Assembly: GCA_963838795.1 (NCBI GenBank)
Contig: CAWISL010000007.1
Coordinates: 301,560-365,559 of the forward strand
Source of the DNA: JAIBJN01 sp963838795
GTDB taxonomy: Bacteria > Actinomycetota > Thermoleophilia > Gaiellales > Gaiellaceae
Direction: 5' to 3'
DNA length: 64,000 nucleotides
Below are positions 1-8,701 of the stretch, one piece after another. Position 1 is the stretch's first letter. Each line of letters begins with the position of its first letter. The position numbers were made by a program, and so were the translations under genes. The notes under the pieces are model-generated. The model searched no databases, had not been told where the DNA came from, and saw nothing but the letters and a program-made list of their open reading frames with translations.

Positions 1-36
1 CCAGAGGAAGCCAGTAGAGGTCGACGCCGGCCCGCG

Positions 37-1752
37 TCACGCGGCACACGGCTCGCCGAGCGATGCGAGGGTCTGGCAGGTGGAGCGCAAGCCGCGCTCG
101 ACGTAGAAGCGGAGCTCCGGATAGCGATTGATCTCGACCGCGTCGAGCGAGGCGGCGAGCACGGCCGCGTTCGCCGCGAGCGCGTCGGCCGGCTCCGCGA
201 ACGGCCCCTCGGCTCGCACCAGGAGCCAGCCGGGGAAGAGCTGCGCGTCATAGCCTCGGCCGAGCGCTGCTTCGAGCTGCTCGAGATCGACCTCGGCCTC
301 GCCGACCGGGACGGCCACGACGAGAGCGCCGGCCGGCTCCGGCAGGCGCGCGACGGCGCGCTCCAGCAGCGTCGTCTGCGAGTACGGGAGCGAGATCGCC
401 TCGCCGGTCGCCGGCAGGCCCGCCAGGAAGACCGGCGAGTACGGGAAGAGCAGGTCGCCGTCGGCCACCGTCGCCCGCAGCCAGTCTGCCGGGGGATCGA
501 GTCGCTCCCGGCTGCCGGTGGCGGTCGCGTCCGGCCCGCCTCCGAGGACGACGTTGGGCCACTCGCGCGGGTCACGCACGCCCCCCGGCGGCGAGAGCAC
601 GGCCACGAGCGCGACGACCGCGACCGCTCCCACGGCGAACGCCGGGTGGAGGCCGCGAGTGACTCTGGCCACCGCGACGCCGATGGCGGCCGCCCAGAGC
701 GGCAGCGCGAAGACGAGGTGCCGGGGCGACAGCCCCATCACGCTCCCGGTGCGCAGGAGCATGAAGAGAAGCGGGGGCACGAGCAGGGTCAGCAACCCGA
801 AAGCTGCGAACGCCGTGTGCGTCCGCAGCAGGATGACCGTGCCCGCGATCCCGAGCACGAGGAAGAGCGCAAACGTCCAGCCTCCACCGCCCGCGAACGA
901 CTGGAGCGCGCGGGAGAGCTGCGCCCAGGCATCGCCCGGTCCTGCGAGCGACTCCTCCCCGCCGACGCCGACCGTGAAGCGGTCGGCGAGGCGAAGGTCG
1001 GCGACGGCGAACGGGACGAGGAGCAGCCCGACGGCGAGAACCGGCAGCGCGGGCTTGAGCGGTCGGCCCCTCCAGATCGCGAGCGCCACCACGGCCTCGG
1101 CTGCGACGACGATGGCCCCGTACGGGTGCACGGCGGGGAGCAGCACCGCCGCGAGAGCGGCAACGAACGCGGCGCGCGCCGTCCTGAGCTCGAGCGCCCT
1201 GGCGAAGAGGTCCGCGGAGAGCGCGCTCACGAACGCCAGGAGCGCGTACATGCTGCCGACCGTCCCGTAGAGCGCGAGCACCGCCGAGGCGGAGGCGACG
1301 ATGGCGGCCGTCGCCCCCGCGACCGGCCCGGCGAGCCGGCGGCCCAGGTCGAGGCAGAGCGGGATCGTCGCCACCGCGAAGCAGACCGACAGCCAGCGCA
1401 GCGCCTCCGGGGAGGAGTCGAACGCGAGCGCAACGTGGGAGAGGAGGAAGTGGAGCGGCGCGCCTCCACGGTCAGACAACACCGTCGGGAGCAGCTCGCC
1501 CAGAGGCCGGGCGCTCAGGAGGCCGGCGACCGCCTCGTCCTCGAAGAGCGGCTTGCCCCGGACGTCGGGGACGAGCCGCCAGAGCAGGACGGCTGTGCCG
1601 GCGGCCAGGGCTCCGGCGACGAGCAGCCCGGAGAGCGGCTCAGCCGGAGACCGGCGCGAAGGCTCCGGCCCGGTAGACCTGGCCGGGGAGATCCCGTCCG
1701 AGGACGCCCTCGAGCCAGGCGGAGACGCCGATGAGCGCGTCGAGGTCGACAC
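37..1752 (-). CDS. GT-C (PMT/GT39-like) membrane glycosyltransferase-like protein
   Basis: Polytopic membrane protein with many hydrophobic segments (GLLVAGALAAGTAVLLW near the start, then VAGATAAIVASASAVLALY, FVAALAAVLLPAVHPYG and others). After the first helix it carries an acidic extracytoplasmic loop (PLFEDEAVAGLLSARPL) and RGGAPLHFLLSHV, as in lipid-linked-sugar GT-C enzymes. The C-terminal ~150 residues are soluble. The likely role is transfer of a sugar from a polyprenyl carrier outside the membrane; the substrate is unknown. The start is uncertain: the frame stays open to 1839 inside the HMG-CoA lyase gene, and the GTG at 1752 is used here as the nearest plausible codon. It overlaps the lyase, so the two are probably co-transcribed. 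Confidence 0.7.
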   Translation of the reverse strand: MSTSTRSSASPPGSRASSDGISPARSTGPEPSRRSPAEPLSGLLVAGALAAGTAVLLWRLVPDVRGKPLFEDEAVAGLLSARPLGELLPTVLSDRGGAPLHFLLSHVALAFDSSPEALRWLSVCFAVATIPLCLDLGRRLAGPVAGATAAIVASASAVLALYGTVGSMYALLAFVSALSADLFARALELRTARAAFVAALAAVLLPAVHPYGAIVVAAEAVVALAIWRGRPLKPALPVLAVGLLLVPFAVADLRLADRFTVGVGGEESLAGPGDAWAQLSRALQSFAGGGGWTFALFLVLGIAGTVILLRTHTAFAAFGLLTLLVPPLLFMLLRTGSVMGLSPRHLVFALPLWAAAIGVAVARVTRGLHPAFAVGAVAVVALVAVLSPPGGVRDPREWPNVVLGGGPDATATGSRERLDPPADWLRATVADGDLLFPYSPVFLAGLPATGEAISLPYSQTTLLERAVARLPEPAGALVVAVPVGEAEVDLEQLEAALGRGYDAQLFPGWLLVRAEGPFAEPADALAANAAVLAASLDAVEINRYPELRFYVERGLRSTCQTLASLGEPCAA

Positions 1753-2515
1753 CCGTATCCACCCCCTCTCCGTGCAGGAGGTAGACGAGGTCCTCGGTGG
1801 CGACGTTGCCGGTGGCGCGGGGCGCGAAGGGGCAGCCACCGAGCCCGCCGACGGACGCCTCGAACACGGTAGCGCCCGCCTCGAGGGCGGCGTAGGCGGC
1901 GGCGAAGCCCGTGTTCCGCGTGTTGTGGAGGTGCACGCCCACTCGTGGAAGACGCTTCGCGCCTTCCACGACCAAGTGCCGGACCTGACGAGGCACGGCG
2001 ACTCCGATCGTGTCCGCGAAGACGACCTCCTGGGCGCCCGCGGACACGGACCGTACCGCGATCTCGAGCACCCGCCCCGGATCGACGGCGCCCTCGAAGG
2101 GGCACCCGAAGGCGACGCTGATCGAGACGCTCACTGGCCGCTCGGTCTCGATCGCGGCGAGCGTCGCCAGCGCCTCCTCCGGAGTCGCGTTCTGGTTCTC
2201 CCGGCCGAAGCTCTCCGTCGCAGCGAGGTTGAAGTGGAGCTCGTCGAGGTCCGTCGCGGCGAAACGGTCGGCGCCCTTCGCGTTCAGCACCAGGCCGGAG
2301 TAGACGACGCCGCCGCGCCGCTCGATGCCGGCGACGACCTCCTCGGCCCCGGCCATCTGCGGCACGCGCTCCGGATGCACGAAGCTCACGGCCTCGACGG
2401 CCGGCAGCCCCGCGGCCGCGAGCCGGTTGACCAGCTCGGCCCGCACGGCAGGCTCGAGCACGGCCGCCTCGTTCTGGAGCCCGTCTCGCGGGCCGACGTC
2501 GCATAGGGTCACCAT
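1640..2515 (-). CDS. hydroxymethylglutaryl-CoA lyase family protein
   Basis: 291 aa, the usual length for HMG-CoA lyase, which cleaves HMG-CoA to acetoacetate and acetyl-CoA at the end of leucine degradation. The TIM barrel opens with MVTLCDVGPRDGLQNE (metal- and substrate-binding RDG). It has the HLHNTRNTG metal-ligand motif and the active-site loop GGLGGCPFAPRATGNVATED with its catalytic cysteine. The ATG at 2515 is chosen because family similarity begins exactly there; the open frame upstream is antisense to the neighbouring methyltransferase. It is divergent from that gene, with only two bases between start codons. Other members of the aldolase-like HMGL family are possible, but the cysteine loop supports a true lyase. 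Confidence 0.9.
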   Translation of the reverse strand: MVTLCDVGPRDGLQNEAAVLEPAVRAELVNRLAAAGLPAVEAVSFVHPERVPQMAGAEEVVAGIERRGGVVYSGLVLNAKGADRFAATDLDELHFNLAATESFGRENQNATPEEALATLAAIETERPVSVSISVAFGCPFEGAVDPGRVLEIAVRSVSAGAQEVVFADTIGVAVPRQVRHLVVEGAKRLPRVGVHLHNTRNTGFAAAYAALEAGATVFEASVGGLGGCPFAPRATGNVATEDLVYLLHGEGVDTGVDLDALIGVSAWLEGVLGRDLPGQVYRAGAFAPVSG

Positions 2516-2517
2516 GG

Positions 2518-3168
2518 ATGCACGGTCAGCGTAACCGGGACGTCCTGGCGTTCGTCTCAGCCCACCTCCTACCCCCTCCCGCGCGCGTCCTCGAAGTGGG
2601 GTGCGGCTCCGGGGCGCTTGCGCGCGCCCTGGTCGCAGCCGGCTACGACCTGACGGCGATCGACCCGAAGGCCCCCGCCGGACCGCCCTTCGTCCGCGTG
2701 ACGCTCGAGGAGCTCGAGACCCCCGACCACTTCGACGCTGTGGTGGCCGCGAGCTCGCTGCACCACCTGCACGATCTCCCGGCTGCGCTCGACAAGATCT
2801 CCGGGCTCCTGGTTCCGGGCGGCCTGCTGGTCGTGGACGACTACGCGAAGGAGCGCGTCGATCGGCCGACGGCCGAGTGGTACCACGAGCGGCGACAGGC
2901 AATCGCCGAGGCCGGTGGCCGCGCGGCGCCGGCGTCCTTCGACGAGTGCCTGCGCGAATGGCAGGAGGACGAGGCTGAAATCCACACGTACGCCGCGATG
3001 CGCCCCGAGCTCGACCTGCGCTTCAGGGAGCGTTTCTTCGCCTGGGTGCCGTACCTCTTCCTCGAGCTCGGCGAGGCGGCGCCGAGGGAGGTCGAGCAGG
3101 GCCTGATCGACACGGGCGCCATTCAGGCCACGGGCTTTCGCTACGTCGGCGAGACTTCGCCACCGTGA
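2518..3168 (+). CDS. class I SAM-dependent methyltransferase
   Basis: 216 aa. Rossmann-fold methyltransferase with motif I VLEVGCGSGALARAL (about residues 24-38), the acidic strand-2 end DLTAID, and a motif IV region FDAVVAASSLHHLHD typical of UbiE/MenG-like and small-molecule methyltransferases. The C-terminal half (WYHERRQAIAEAG... EIHTYAAM) resembles uncharacterised methyltransferases, and the acceptor is unknown. The start ATG lies 2 bp from the start of the divergent HMG-CoA lyase, so any promoter must sit inside that opposite gene or the mRNA is leaderless. It overlaps the downstream cyclodeaminase-family gene by 4 bp (GTGA), which implies translational coupling. Confidence 0.85.
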   Translation: MHGQRNRDVLAFVSAHLLPPPARVLEVGCGSGALARALVAAGYDLTAIDPKAPAGPPFVRVTLEELETPDHFDAVVAASSLHHLHDLPAALDKISGLLVPGGLLVVDDYAKERVDRPTAEWYHERRQAIAEAGGRAAPASFDECLREWQEDEAEIHTYAAMRPELDLRFRERFFAWVPYLFLELGEAAPREVEQGLIDTGAIQATGFRYVGETSPP

Positions 3169-4115
3169 GCATCCCCGTCTTCGCAGCCCGGCACGTCTAC
3201 GCGGCCGTCGACCCCTCCGACGCGGTCGAGGCCGTCCGCGAGGCGTTCGTCGCGCACGCGCGCGGCGAGTGGCTGATGCCGTCGAAGGTCTACGTCCCGG
3301 CGCCGCCCGACGGCGACTTCCGCGCGATGCCGGCTCGCGGAGGCGGTTACGCCGTGCTCAAGTGGGTGACGTCCTTCCCGCGGAACCCCGAGCGAGGCCT
3401 TCCGACCGTGAGCGGCATCGTCCTCCTCTCCGACGCGACAGACGGCCGTCTCCTGGCCCAGCTCGACGCGGGCGCGCTCACGGCGCTTCGCACCGGCGCG
3501 GCGGCGGTCCTCGCGGCCGAAACGCTGGGTGCCGGCGAAGGGCCTGCCGCGGTGGTCGGCTGCGGCGTCAACGGGCGGGCCGTCGCCCGGACGTTCCTGG
3601 CCCGTGGACGTGACGTCCTCCTCTGGGACGCCGACGCCGAACGGACTACGCAGATCGCCGGGGAGCTGGGCGCGGGCGCGGCCGCCTCGCGGGAGGAGGC
3701 GCTGGCCGCCGACGTCGTCGTCACCGTCACGCCCGGGCGGGAGCTGCTCTTCGGCCCGGGAAGCCTCAGCGCCGGCCAGCACGTCAGCCTGATGGGCGCG
3801 GACGGGCCCGGAAAAGCCGAGATCGCCGTCGAGGAACTCGCGCGCGCCCGGGTCGTCGTGGACGAGTGGGAGCAGGCGAGCCACAACGGCGACATCTCGC
3901 GCGCGGTCGAGGCGGGGACGCTCGGGCGGGACGACGTCGTCGAACTCGGCCGAATCCTCGCGGGCGAAGCGGCGGGGCGGACGCGGAGCGAGGAGACCAC
4001 GGTCTTCGACTCGACCGGCCTCGCGGTCCAGGACCTCGCCGTCGCCGCGCTCGTCTACGAGCGCTACCGCGCAGGGGCGGCGTTCGACGGGGTCGTCGAG
4101 ATCGACCTGGCCTGA
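3165..4115 (+). CDS. ornithine cyclodeaminase / mu-crystallin family protein
   Basis: 316 aa, normal family length. The N-terminal substrate domain has YAVLKWVTSFPRNP and LTALRTGAAAVLAAETL, the conserved Lys/Arg elements of the family. A Rossmann NAD-binding core follows with VVGCGVNGRAVARTFL, and then MGADGPGKAEI, the usual active-site Asp segment. Members include ornithine cyclodeaminase, alanine dehydrogenase (archaeal type) and ketimine reductase, and sequence alone does not choose among them. The GTG start overlaps the stop of the methyltransferase by 4 bp, so the two form a two-gene operon. The 169-bp dispersed repeat lies 24 bp downstream. Confidence 0.88.
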   Translation: MSIPVFAARHVYAAVDPSDAVEAVREAFVAHARGEWLMPSKVYVPAPPDGDFRAMPARGGGYAVLKWVTSFPRNPERGLPTVSGIVLLSDATDGRLLAQLDAGALTALRTGAAAVLAAETLGAGEGPAAVVGCGVNGRAVARTFLARGRDVLLWDADAERTTQIAGELGAGAAASREEALAADVVVTVTPGRELLFGPGSLSAGQHVSLMGADGPGKAEIAVEELARARVVVDEWEQASHNGDISRAVEAGTLGRDDVVELGRILAGEAAGRTRSEETTVFDSTGLAVQDLAVAALVYERYRAGAAFDGVVEIDLA

Positions 4116-4139
4116 CCGGCCACCGTCCGGGCCGAGAAC

Positions 4140-4308
4140 CTAGAAGGGTTTGACGAAATAGTCGCTGTGCCGCCGGGCCGCGCTGCTCGCCCCGAGGACT
4201 GCGTCCTCAGTCGCGCCCGTAGCCTTGGCTAGGAGCGCTCCCTGCGTCCTTGCCTAGGAACGACCATCGCACCCCGGCGACGAGCACTATTCCGCCAACC
4301 CCTTCTAG
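4140..4308 (+). repeat. dispersed 169-bp structured element, copy 1
   Basis: Runs exactly from CTAG to CTAG. The ends form an imperfect inverted repeat: the left arm CTAGAAGGGTTTGACGAAAT matches the reverse complement of the right arm, CTAGAAGGGGTTGGCGGAAT. The interior has GAGGAC-TGC-GTCCTC and, inside GCGC...GCGC, the hairpin TAGCC/GGCTA. It sits between convergent genes, and its right-hand CTAG supplies the TAG stop of the minus-strand rhodanese gene. Copies 2, 3 and 4 (6150, 11424, 20067) share this layout; copy 4, in the opposite orientation, is the closest in sequence. It has no credible coding content. It could be a MITE-like element, a bidirectional terminator or a structured 3'-UTR RNA. 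Confidence 0.85.
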
Positions 4309-5030
4309 CCGGTCTCGGCCGGAAGCCCCCGGCCGCACCAGTCGCTCCACGAGCCGGGGTAGAGCTTCGCGTCGTCGCGTCCGGCCTGCGAGAGCCGCAG
4401 GAGGACGACCGCCGCGGTGATCCCGGAGCCGCAGTAGGCGACCAGCTCCTCCGCCTCGACGAGATCGGGCGGGAGCTCGCCGGGATAGGGCGCGTTGCGC
4501 GCGCCGGGGATGCGCCCGGCGACCGGGTCGATCGGCTCGACCTCCCCGCGGTAGCGCTCCGGGAGCCGCGCGTCGACGACGGTGAGACCGGGCTCGCCGA
4601 GCCGCGCCGCGAGCTCCTCGGCCCCGATCAAGTCGTCCGTGCGCAGCCGGGGCACGAAGACGGCCGGCTCGACCTCCTCCTCCCCGCTCGAGAGCGGCCC
4701 CAGCCAGGCGCCCATGCCCCCGTCGAGCACGGCGACGTCATCGTGGCCGAAGTGGCGCAGGAGCCACCAGAGCCGCGCTGCGCCGCCGTTCATCCCCTGG
4801 TCGTAGGCGACGACGAAGACTCCGGGGCCGACCCCGGCGCCGCCCGCCGCGCGGGCGAAATCGTCCGCGGTGGGAAGGGGATGGCGCCCGCCGGGGCTCG
4901 CCGGCGGCGCCGACAGATCGCCCTCCACGTCGAGGAAGGAGGCACCGGGAACGTGGCCTTCGAGATAGAGCTCACGGCCGCGGCCGGGGCTCCCGAGCTC
5001 CCAGCGGCAGTCGACGAACAGGTAGCGCAA
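4305..5030 (-). CDS. thiosulfate/3-mercaptopyruvate sulfurtransferase (tandem rhodanese)
   Basis: 241 aa, two rhodanese-like halves. The N-terminal half is inactive (DCRWELG..., HVPGASFLDVEGDLS, with no loop cysteine). The C-terminal half holds the catalytic loop AYCGSGITA near residue 200, the CGSG[VI]T form found in 3-mercaptopyruvate sulfurtransferases. It also has the interdomain signature YDQGMNGGAARLWWLLRHFGH. It transfers sulfane sulfur to thiol acceptors or cyanide in the cytoplasm. Shorter than the typical ~280 aa, but both domains are complete. The TAG stop is inside the end of the dispersed repeat. The upstream gene ends 3 bp before this start. Confidence 0.9.
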   Translation of the reverse strand: MRYLFVDCRWELGSPGRGRELYLEGHVPGASFLDVEGDLSAPPASPGGRHPLPTADDFARAAGGAGVGPGVFVVAYDQGMNGGAARLWWLLRHFGHDDVAVLDGGMGAWLGPLSSGEEEVEPAVFVPRLRTDDLIGAEELAARLGEPGLTVVDARLPERYRGEVEPIDPVAGRIPGARNAPYPGELPPDLVEAEELVAYCGSGITAAVVLLRLSQAGRDDAKLYPGSWSDWCGRGLPAETG

Positions 5031-5033
5031 GCC

Positions 5034-6131
5034 TCAGCGGGCGAGTCTGTAGATTACGCCGCCCCGGTGGACGACGAGGAGCTCGCCGTTCCTGCGCTCT
5101 CCGAACGACGCAATGTTCAGACCCGTGTCCCTGACCAGCCGTCCGTCGCGCACCAGCTCGCCGTCCCCGTTGACCTTCAGCCGCCAGATGCGGCCGGAGT
5201 AGTAGTCGGCGTAGAAGTACCAGCCCCGCAGGCGCGAGGGCAGCCTCCCGCCGCGGTAGGCGTATCCGCCGGTGATGGCCTGGCCCCGGGCATGGCTGTA
5301 GACCTCCTCCGGGAAGATGCGGTCGCCGGGGCCGCGAAGCCCGCCGGTCGGGCAGCCGCTCCGCGCCCGGCCCTCGTAGCGATCCCAGAGGTAGTTCTCG
5401 GGCGTGCCGCCGAGCCGCGAGGCCCGGATGCTGCTGACCTCCTCCCAGCGGCCCTGGCCCACGTCGCCGACGTAGTGGCGTCCGGTCGAGCGGTCGAACG
5501 AGAAGCGCCAGGGGTTACGGAGGCCGTAGCCGTCGATGCGCCAGCCCGCCGACAGGGCGTCGGCGTCGATGCTCAGGAGCTTGCCCTTTCGGCTCGAGAG
5601 GTCCTGGGCGTTCCCGCCGGGATCGCAGCCGCCGCCGCCGTCCCCGGTGCTGACGTAGAGCCGGCCGTTGGGGCCGAAGGCCACCTGCCCGCCGTTGTGA
5701 TTGGCGTGGGCCGAATGTTCGACGTCGAGGAGCATCCTGCGCGTGCTCCGCCTGCCGGCGCTGAAGGACGCATTCGCGCGGAAGCGCGCGACGCGGACGT
5801 CGCCGCCGTTTTCGGTGTAGTTGACGTAGAAGAACCGGGTCTGGGCGTAGTCGGAGGGGAACGCGATCGAGAAGAGCCCGCGCTCGCCGCCGAAGGCGAC
5901 GAGATCGCGAATGTCGAGGAAGACCGAGCGGCCGCCGGGACCGAGCCTCCAGATCTGCCCCTCCTGTCCCACGACGTGGAGCGTGCCGTCCCGCGGCGAG
6001 GCTGCCACGTGGACGGGCGAGTCGAACCCGCCCGCGACGCGGGCGAGGCGAATCGCCGAGGCCGGAGAGGGAGCGGCCAGGACGAGGACGGCCAGGATGA
6101 AGAGAAGCGTCGAGACCCCTGGGCGGCGCAT
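5034..6131 (-). CDS. secreted glucose/sorbosone dehydrogenase-like (PQQ-type beta-propeller) protein
   Basis: 365 aa with a Sec signal peptide (RRPGVSTLLFILAVLVLAAPSPASA, cleavage near residue 26). The mature part is the GSDH six-bladed propeller: FDSPVHVAASPRDGTLHVVGQEG, ERGLFSIAFPSDY, then HNGGQVAFGPNGRLYVSTGD, and WRFSFDRSTGRHYVGDVGQG. This family oxidises aldoses or related sugars with PQQ outside the cytoplasm; electron acceptor and substrate cannot be read here. Related proteins in other phyla include hedgehog-interacting-like PQQ propellers. Co-directional with the rhodanese gene 3 bp downstream. Its 5' flank is dispersed repeat copy 2, so its promoter lies in or is displaced by the repeat. 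Confidence 0.85.
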   Translation of the reverse strand: MRRPGVSTLLFILAVLVLAAPSPASAIRLARVAGGFDSPVHVAASPRDGTLHVVGQEGQIWRLGPGGRSVFLDIRDLVAFGGERGLFSIAFPSDYAQTRFFYVNYTENGGDVRVARFRANASFSAGRRSTRRMLLDVEHSAHANHNGGQVAFGPNGRLYVSTGDGGGGCDPGGNAQDLSSRKGKLLSIDADALSAGWRIDGYGLRNPWRFSFDRSTGRHYVGDVGQGRWEEVSSIRASRLGGTPENYLWDRYEGRARSGCPTGGLRGPGDRIFPEEVYSHARGQAITGGYAYRGGRLPSRLRGWYFYADYYSGRIWRLKVNGDGELVRDGRLVRDTGLNIASFGERRNGELLVVHRGGVIYRLAR

Positions 6132-6149
6132 CCCGGGACGGTAGCGGAT

Positions 6150-6318
6150 CTAGAACCCCTTGCGAAATGAAGCCGGGTGCCGCCGGGCCGCGCTGGCCGG
6201 CACGATTCGGCGTCCTCGGTCGCGCCCGTATTCTCGAATACGAGCGCTCCCTGCGTCCTTGCCTCGCACTCGCCCAGCACACCCCGGCAGCGACGCATCA
6301 TCCCGCAATGAGTTCTAG
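6150..6318 (+). repeat. dispersed 169-bp structured element, copy 2
   Basis: CTAG to CTAG, 169 bp, same orientation as copy 1. The terminal arms are CTAGAACCCCTTGCGAAATG and, on the other strand, CTAGAACTCATTGCGGGATG. They differ from copies 1 and 4 yet still pair. The internal hairpin reads GTATT-CTCG-AATAC where other copies read GTAGC...GCTAC, so two base pairs have changed on both sides. The right CTAG is the stop of the MBL-fold gene. The left end lies 18 bp upstream of the dehydrogenase start, so this is the only copy also abutting a 5' end. Confidence 0.85.
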
Positions 6319-7190
6319 GCGGCCGTCGCCTCCGCCTTCTTGTCCCAGTACCGGCGCAGCCCGGCGTATGACTGCCAGAAGGGCCCCGCCTGCTGGAAGA
6401 GCTCGGCGGTCTCGCGATCGGCAGCTGCACGGACGTCGGCCTCGGCCGCGCGGACGAAGTCCTCCTCCGAGCCTTCCCGGGCGCGGTCCGCCCACGTGCG
6501 CAGGGTCGTGCGCAGCTCGTCGAGGTGGAGCGCCGGGTCGTCGACGACGCCGAAATGCCCGAGCAGGAGCCGCGCCGGCCGACGCGCCTCGATCGCGTCG
6601 ATGGTCTGCTCCCAGGCGTCGACGTCGATGTCGGGCGGCGGCGCGACCGGCGCCACGTACCGGCCCGGGAGGATCCGCACGCCGGCCGCGTCGCCCGTGA
6701 GGCACGAGCCGTCCGGTGAGAGAAAGGAGACGTGGTGGGAGGCGTGCCCCGGCGTCGGGAACGACTCCAGGTCGAGCACGCGGTCGCCGACGATCCGCAC
6801 GTTCTCCTCCGGGACGGGCTCGAGCTCGCCCCAGAGCCGGTCGAAGTCGTCCCCGTAGAGCCGGCGCGCGCTTCGCTCGAGGCGATCGGGGTCGACGAGA
6901 TGCGGCGCGCCGATCTCGCTCACGTGCACGAGCAGCTGCGGGTTCTCCCGGACGAGCGAGCCCGCCGCGCCGGCGTGGTCGAGGTGGATGTGCGTCAGCA
7001 CGAGGTGGCGCAGGTCCCCGACGTCGAGCCCGTGCCCGCTGAGCCCTGCCCGAAGACCTTCCAGGCAGCTTGCCGGGCCGCAGTCGACGAGCGCCGGCTC
7101 GCTGCCCTCGAGCAGGTACGAGCCGATGACGCGCCGACGGCCGAGATGCTCGAGGTCGAGGAGCTGCACCTCGGAAACGGTACTGGTCAC
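6315..7190 (-). CDS. MBL-fold metallo-hydrolase (glyoxalase II-like)
   Basis: 291 aa. Metallo-beta-lactamase fold with the metal-binding signature LTHIHLDHAGAAG (HxHxDH), the later metal ligands TPGHASHHVSF and CLTGDAAG, and a final LLLGHFGVVDD histidine. The C-terminal ~90 residues are a helical extension (AWEQTIDAIEAR... WADRAREGSEEDFVRAAEAD) seen in related hydrolases. It probably hydrolyses a thioester or similar cytoplasmic metabolite. GTG at 7190 is the start: the GTGA overlaps the stop of the cupredoxin gene, while the longer open frame is antisense shadow. Last gene of a three-gene operon ending in the dispersed repeat. Confidence 0.85.
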   Translation of the reverse strand: MTSTVSEVQLLDLEHLGRRRVIGSYLLEGSEPALVDCGPASCLEGLRAGLSGHGLDVGDLRHLVLTHIHLDHAGAAGSLVRENPQLLVHVSEIGAPHLVDPDRLERSARRLYGDDFDRLWGELEPVPEENVRIVGDRVLDLESFPTPGHASHHVSFLSPDGSCLTGDAAGVRILPGRYVAPVAPPPDIDVDAWEQTIDAIEARRPARLLLGHFGVVDDPALHLDELRTTLRTWADRAREGSEEDFVRAAEADVRAAADRETAELFQQAGPFWQSYAGLRRYWDKKAEATAA

Positions 7191-7603
7191 TCGACCGTGA
7201 GCGTCCCCTCCATCCCGCCTTCGCGGTGTCCTGGGACGGCGCAGTAGAACTCGTACGCGCCGGCGTCGAGCGCCACCGAGAGCTCGGTGCTCCCCTCGGT
7301 GATCGTCTCGCTCACCTCTTCGATCCCGCTTCCCTCGACCTCTACGTTGTGGGGGATCCCGGAATCGTTGACGAGCTCGATCGTGACCTCGCCTGCCGAC
7401 GCCGTGAGCTCCGTCGTGTCGAACGCCAGCGCTCCGCTGGGGTCGGCCGTGAGCGTGAGGGCTCCCCCTCCGGCTGCCGGGGCGCCGGTGTCGGTGGCCG
7501 CCGGCTCCTCGGTGGTCTCCTCGTCGTCGTCGCCTCCGCACGCCGCCACTGCAAAGGTGAGCGCGAGCGCGGTCAGCATGAGGGGAAACAAGCGTCGCGT
7601 CAT
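7187..7603 (-). CDS. cupredoxin-domain lipoprotein (plastocyanin-like)
   Basis: 138 aa. Lipoprotein signal with lipobox FAVAAC (Cys at about 22), an acidic linker GGDDDEETTEEPAATDTG, then a single cupredoxin fold. Type-1 copper ligands are all present: His in IPHNVEV, then Cys-His in YEFYCAVPGH and Met in REGGMEG, in plastocyanin order. It is expected on the outer face of the membrane as a small electron carrier. It overlaps the upstream membrane-protein gene by 4 bp (ATGA) and the downstream MBL gene by 4 bp (GTGA), so all three are probably made together. Confidence 0.9.
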   Translation of the reverse strand: MTRRLFPLMLTALALTFAVAACGGDDDEETTEEPAATDTGAPAAGGGALTLTADPSGALAFDTTELTASAGEVTIELVNDSGIPHNVEVEGSGIEEVSETITEGSTELSVALDAGAYEFYCAVPGHREGGMEGTLTVE

Positions 7604-8532
7604 GGGGCTCCTTCCTGAGATGGCTTTCGGAATCTACCTACGCCCCTGGCCGCAAAATGGATGAGGAGAGCCGTCCCGAGAATGGCCGCCCAGGCCCACG
7701 AGGCTTTCGGGACGGTCATGTTCGGGAGCTCGAGCGAAGTCGTGCCCCGCTTCGCGAGCTGCTCGAGCCAGAAGTCCTGCAGGGCGTTCGCCAGGCCATA
7801 CACCAGCATGAGCGCCACGTAGAAGCCGAGCGCAGTCCGCAGGGACGGCGGGCGCACTTGCCCGACCACCCGGGAGAGCGCGAGGGCCGAGAGGGCGAGC
7901 AGCGTCCCGTCCAGGCCGTGGTGATGGCCGAGGTGCACTGCTCTCAGGTTCGGATGACCGGGCTCGGCCACGATCTCGTCGCTCATGAAGAAGCCGAGGC
8001 CGGGCACGTCGGTGACGTAGACGCCGATCTCCGCGAAGAGCCACGGCAGCGCGACGAGGACGAGGAGGACGGCCGCCAGGGCGCGCGCGACGTCCCAGCC
8101 GCCGCCGAAGGGGCGCGAGGCGCCGAGGCCTCCACGCGCGAGCGCGACTCCGGTGAGGACGAGCGCGATCGCCACGCCGAGGGCCGGGAGCGCGTTGACG
8201 GGCTTCGCATCGAGGTCCGACTGCTCGACGACTCCCGGCCAGGCAACGACCGCGCAGAGACCGGCTGCAAGCACGGCCACGACGGCGAGGCGGCCGCGGA
8301 GCCGGTCCGCGACGACGGCGAGGAGCGCGATCGCCACGAGGGCGGTGGAGTAGTTCGAGAAGACGAGCACCCGTCCCGCCCCGGCCGCAGAGCCCTCGCC
8401 GCTGACGTTGTAGAGATCCTGGGGGGACAGGCGGGAGGACGTGACCCACATCCCCGCGGCGACGACGCCGAAGAGCATCCAGACCGCCGCCACCTCGGCG
8501 AGCCCGGGCCGCGCCGTGCTTCCAGCGCTCAC
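7600..8532 (-). CDS. polytopic membrane protein of unknown function
   Basis: 310 aa with about eight hydrophobic segments (AAVWMLFGVVAAGMWV, YSTALVAIALLAVVA, LAVVAVLAAGLCAVVAWPG, PALGVAIALVLTGVALA, ALAAVLLVLVALPWLFAEIGVYV, LLALSALALSRVV, ALGFYVALMLVYGLANAL, WAAILGTALLIHFAA). A conserved-looking HLGHHHGLDGTL cluster between helices could bind metal or heme, though this is speculative. I do not recognise the family. It is the first gene of an operon with the cupredoxin lipoprotein and MBL-fold genes, which hints at a membrane redox role. Confidence 0.75.
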   Translation of the reverse strand: MSAGSTARPGLAEVAAVWMLFGVVAAGMWVTSSRLSPQDLYNVSGEGSAAGAGRVLVFSNYSTALVAIALLAVVADRLRGRLAVVAVLAAGLCAVVAWPGVVEQSDLDAKPVNALPALGVAIALVLTGVALARGGLGASRPFGGGWDVARALAAVLLVLVALPWLFAEIGVYVTDVPGLGFFMSDEIVAEPGHPNLRAVHLGHHHGLDGTLLALSALALSRVVGQVRPPSLRTALGFYVALMLVYGLANALQDFWLEQLAKRGTTSLELPNMTVPKASWAWAAILGTALLIHFAARGVGRFRKPSQEGAP

Positions 8533-8701
8533 CCGACCAGACTACTCCCGCCCGGCCTGAGGACGCATTTTTCCGCGTTTACGGCGAAATGCGAGCCAGT
8601 GCTAGATCCCCCTTTCGAGTGAGGGCCGGGCCTCCGCTCCCAAGTTGAATTTGATCTGGCTTCCGTCGGGGGAGCCGCAAAGAGGAGGTGTCTGCGGCCG
8701 C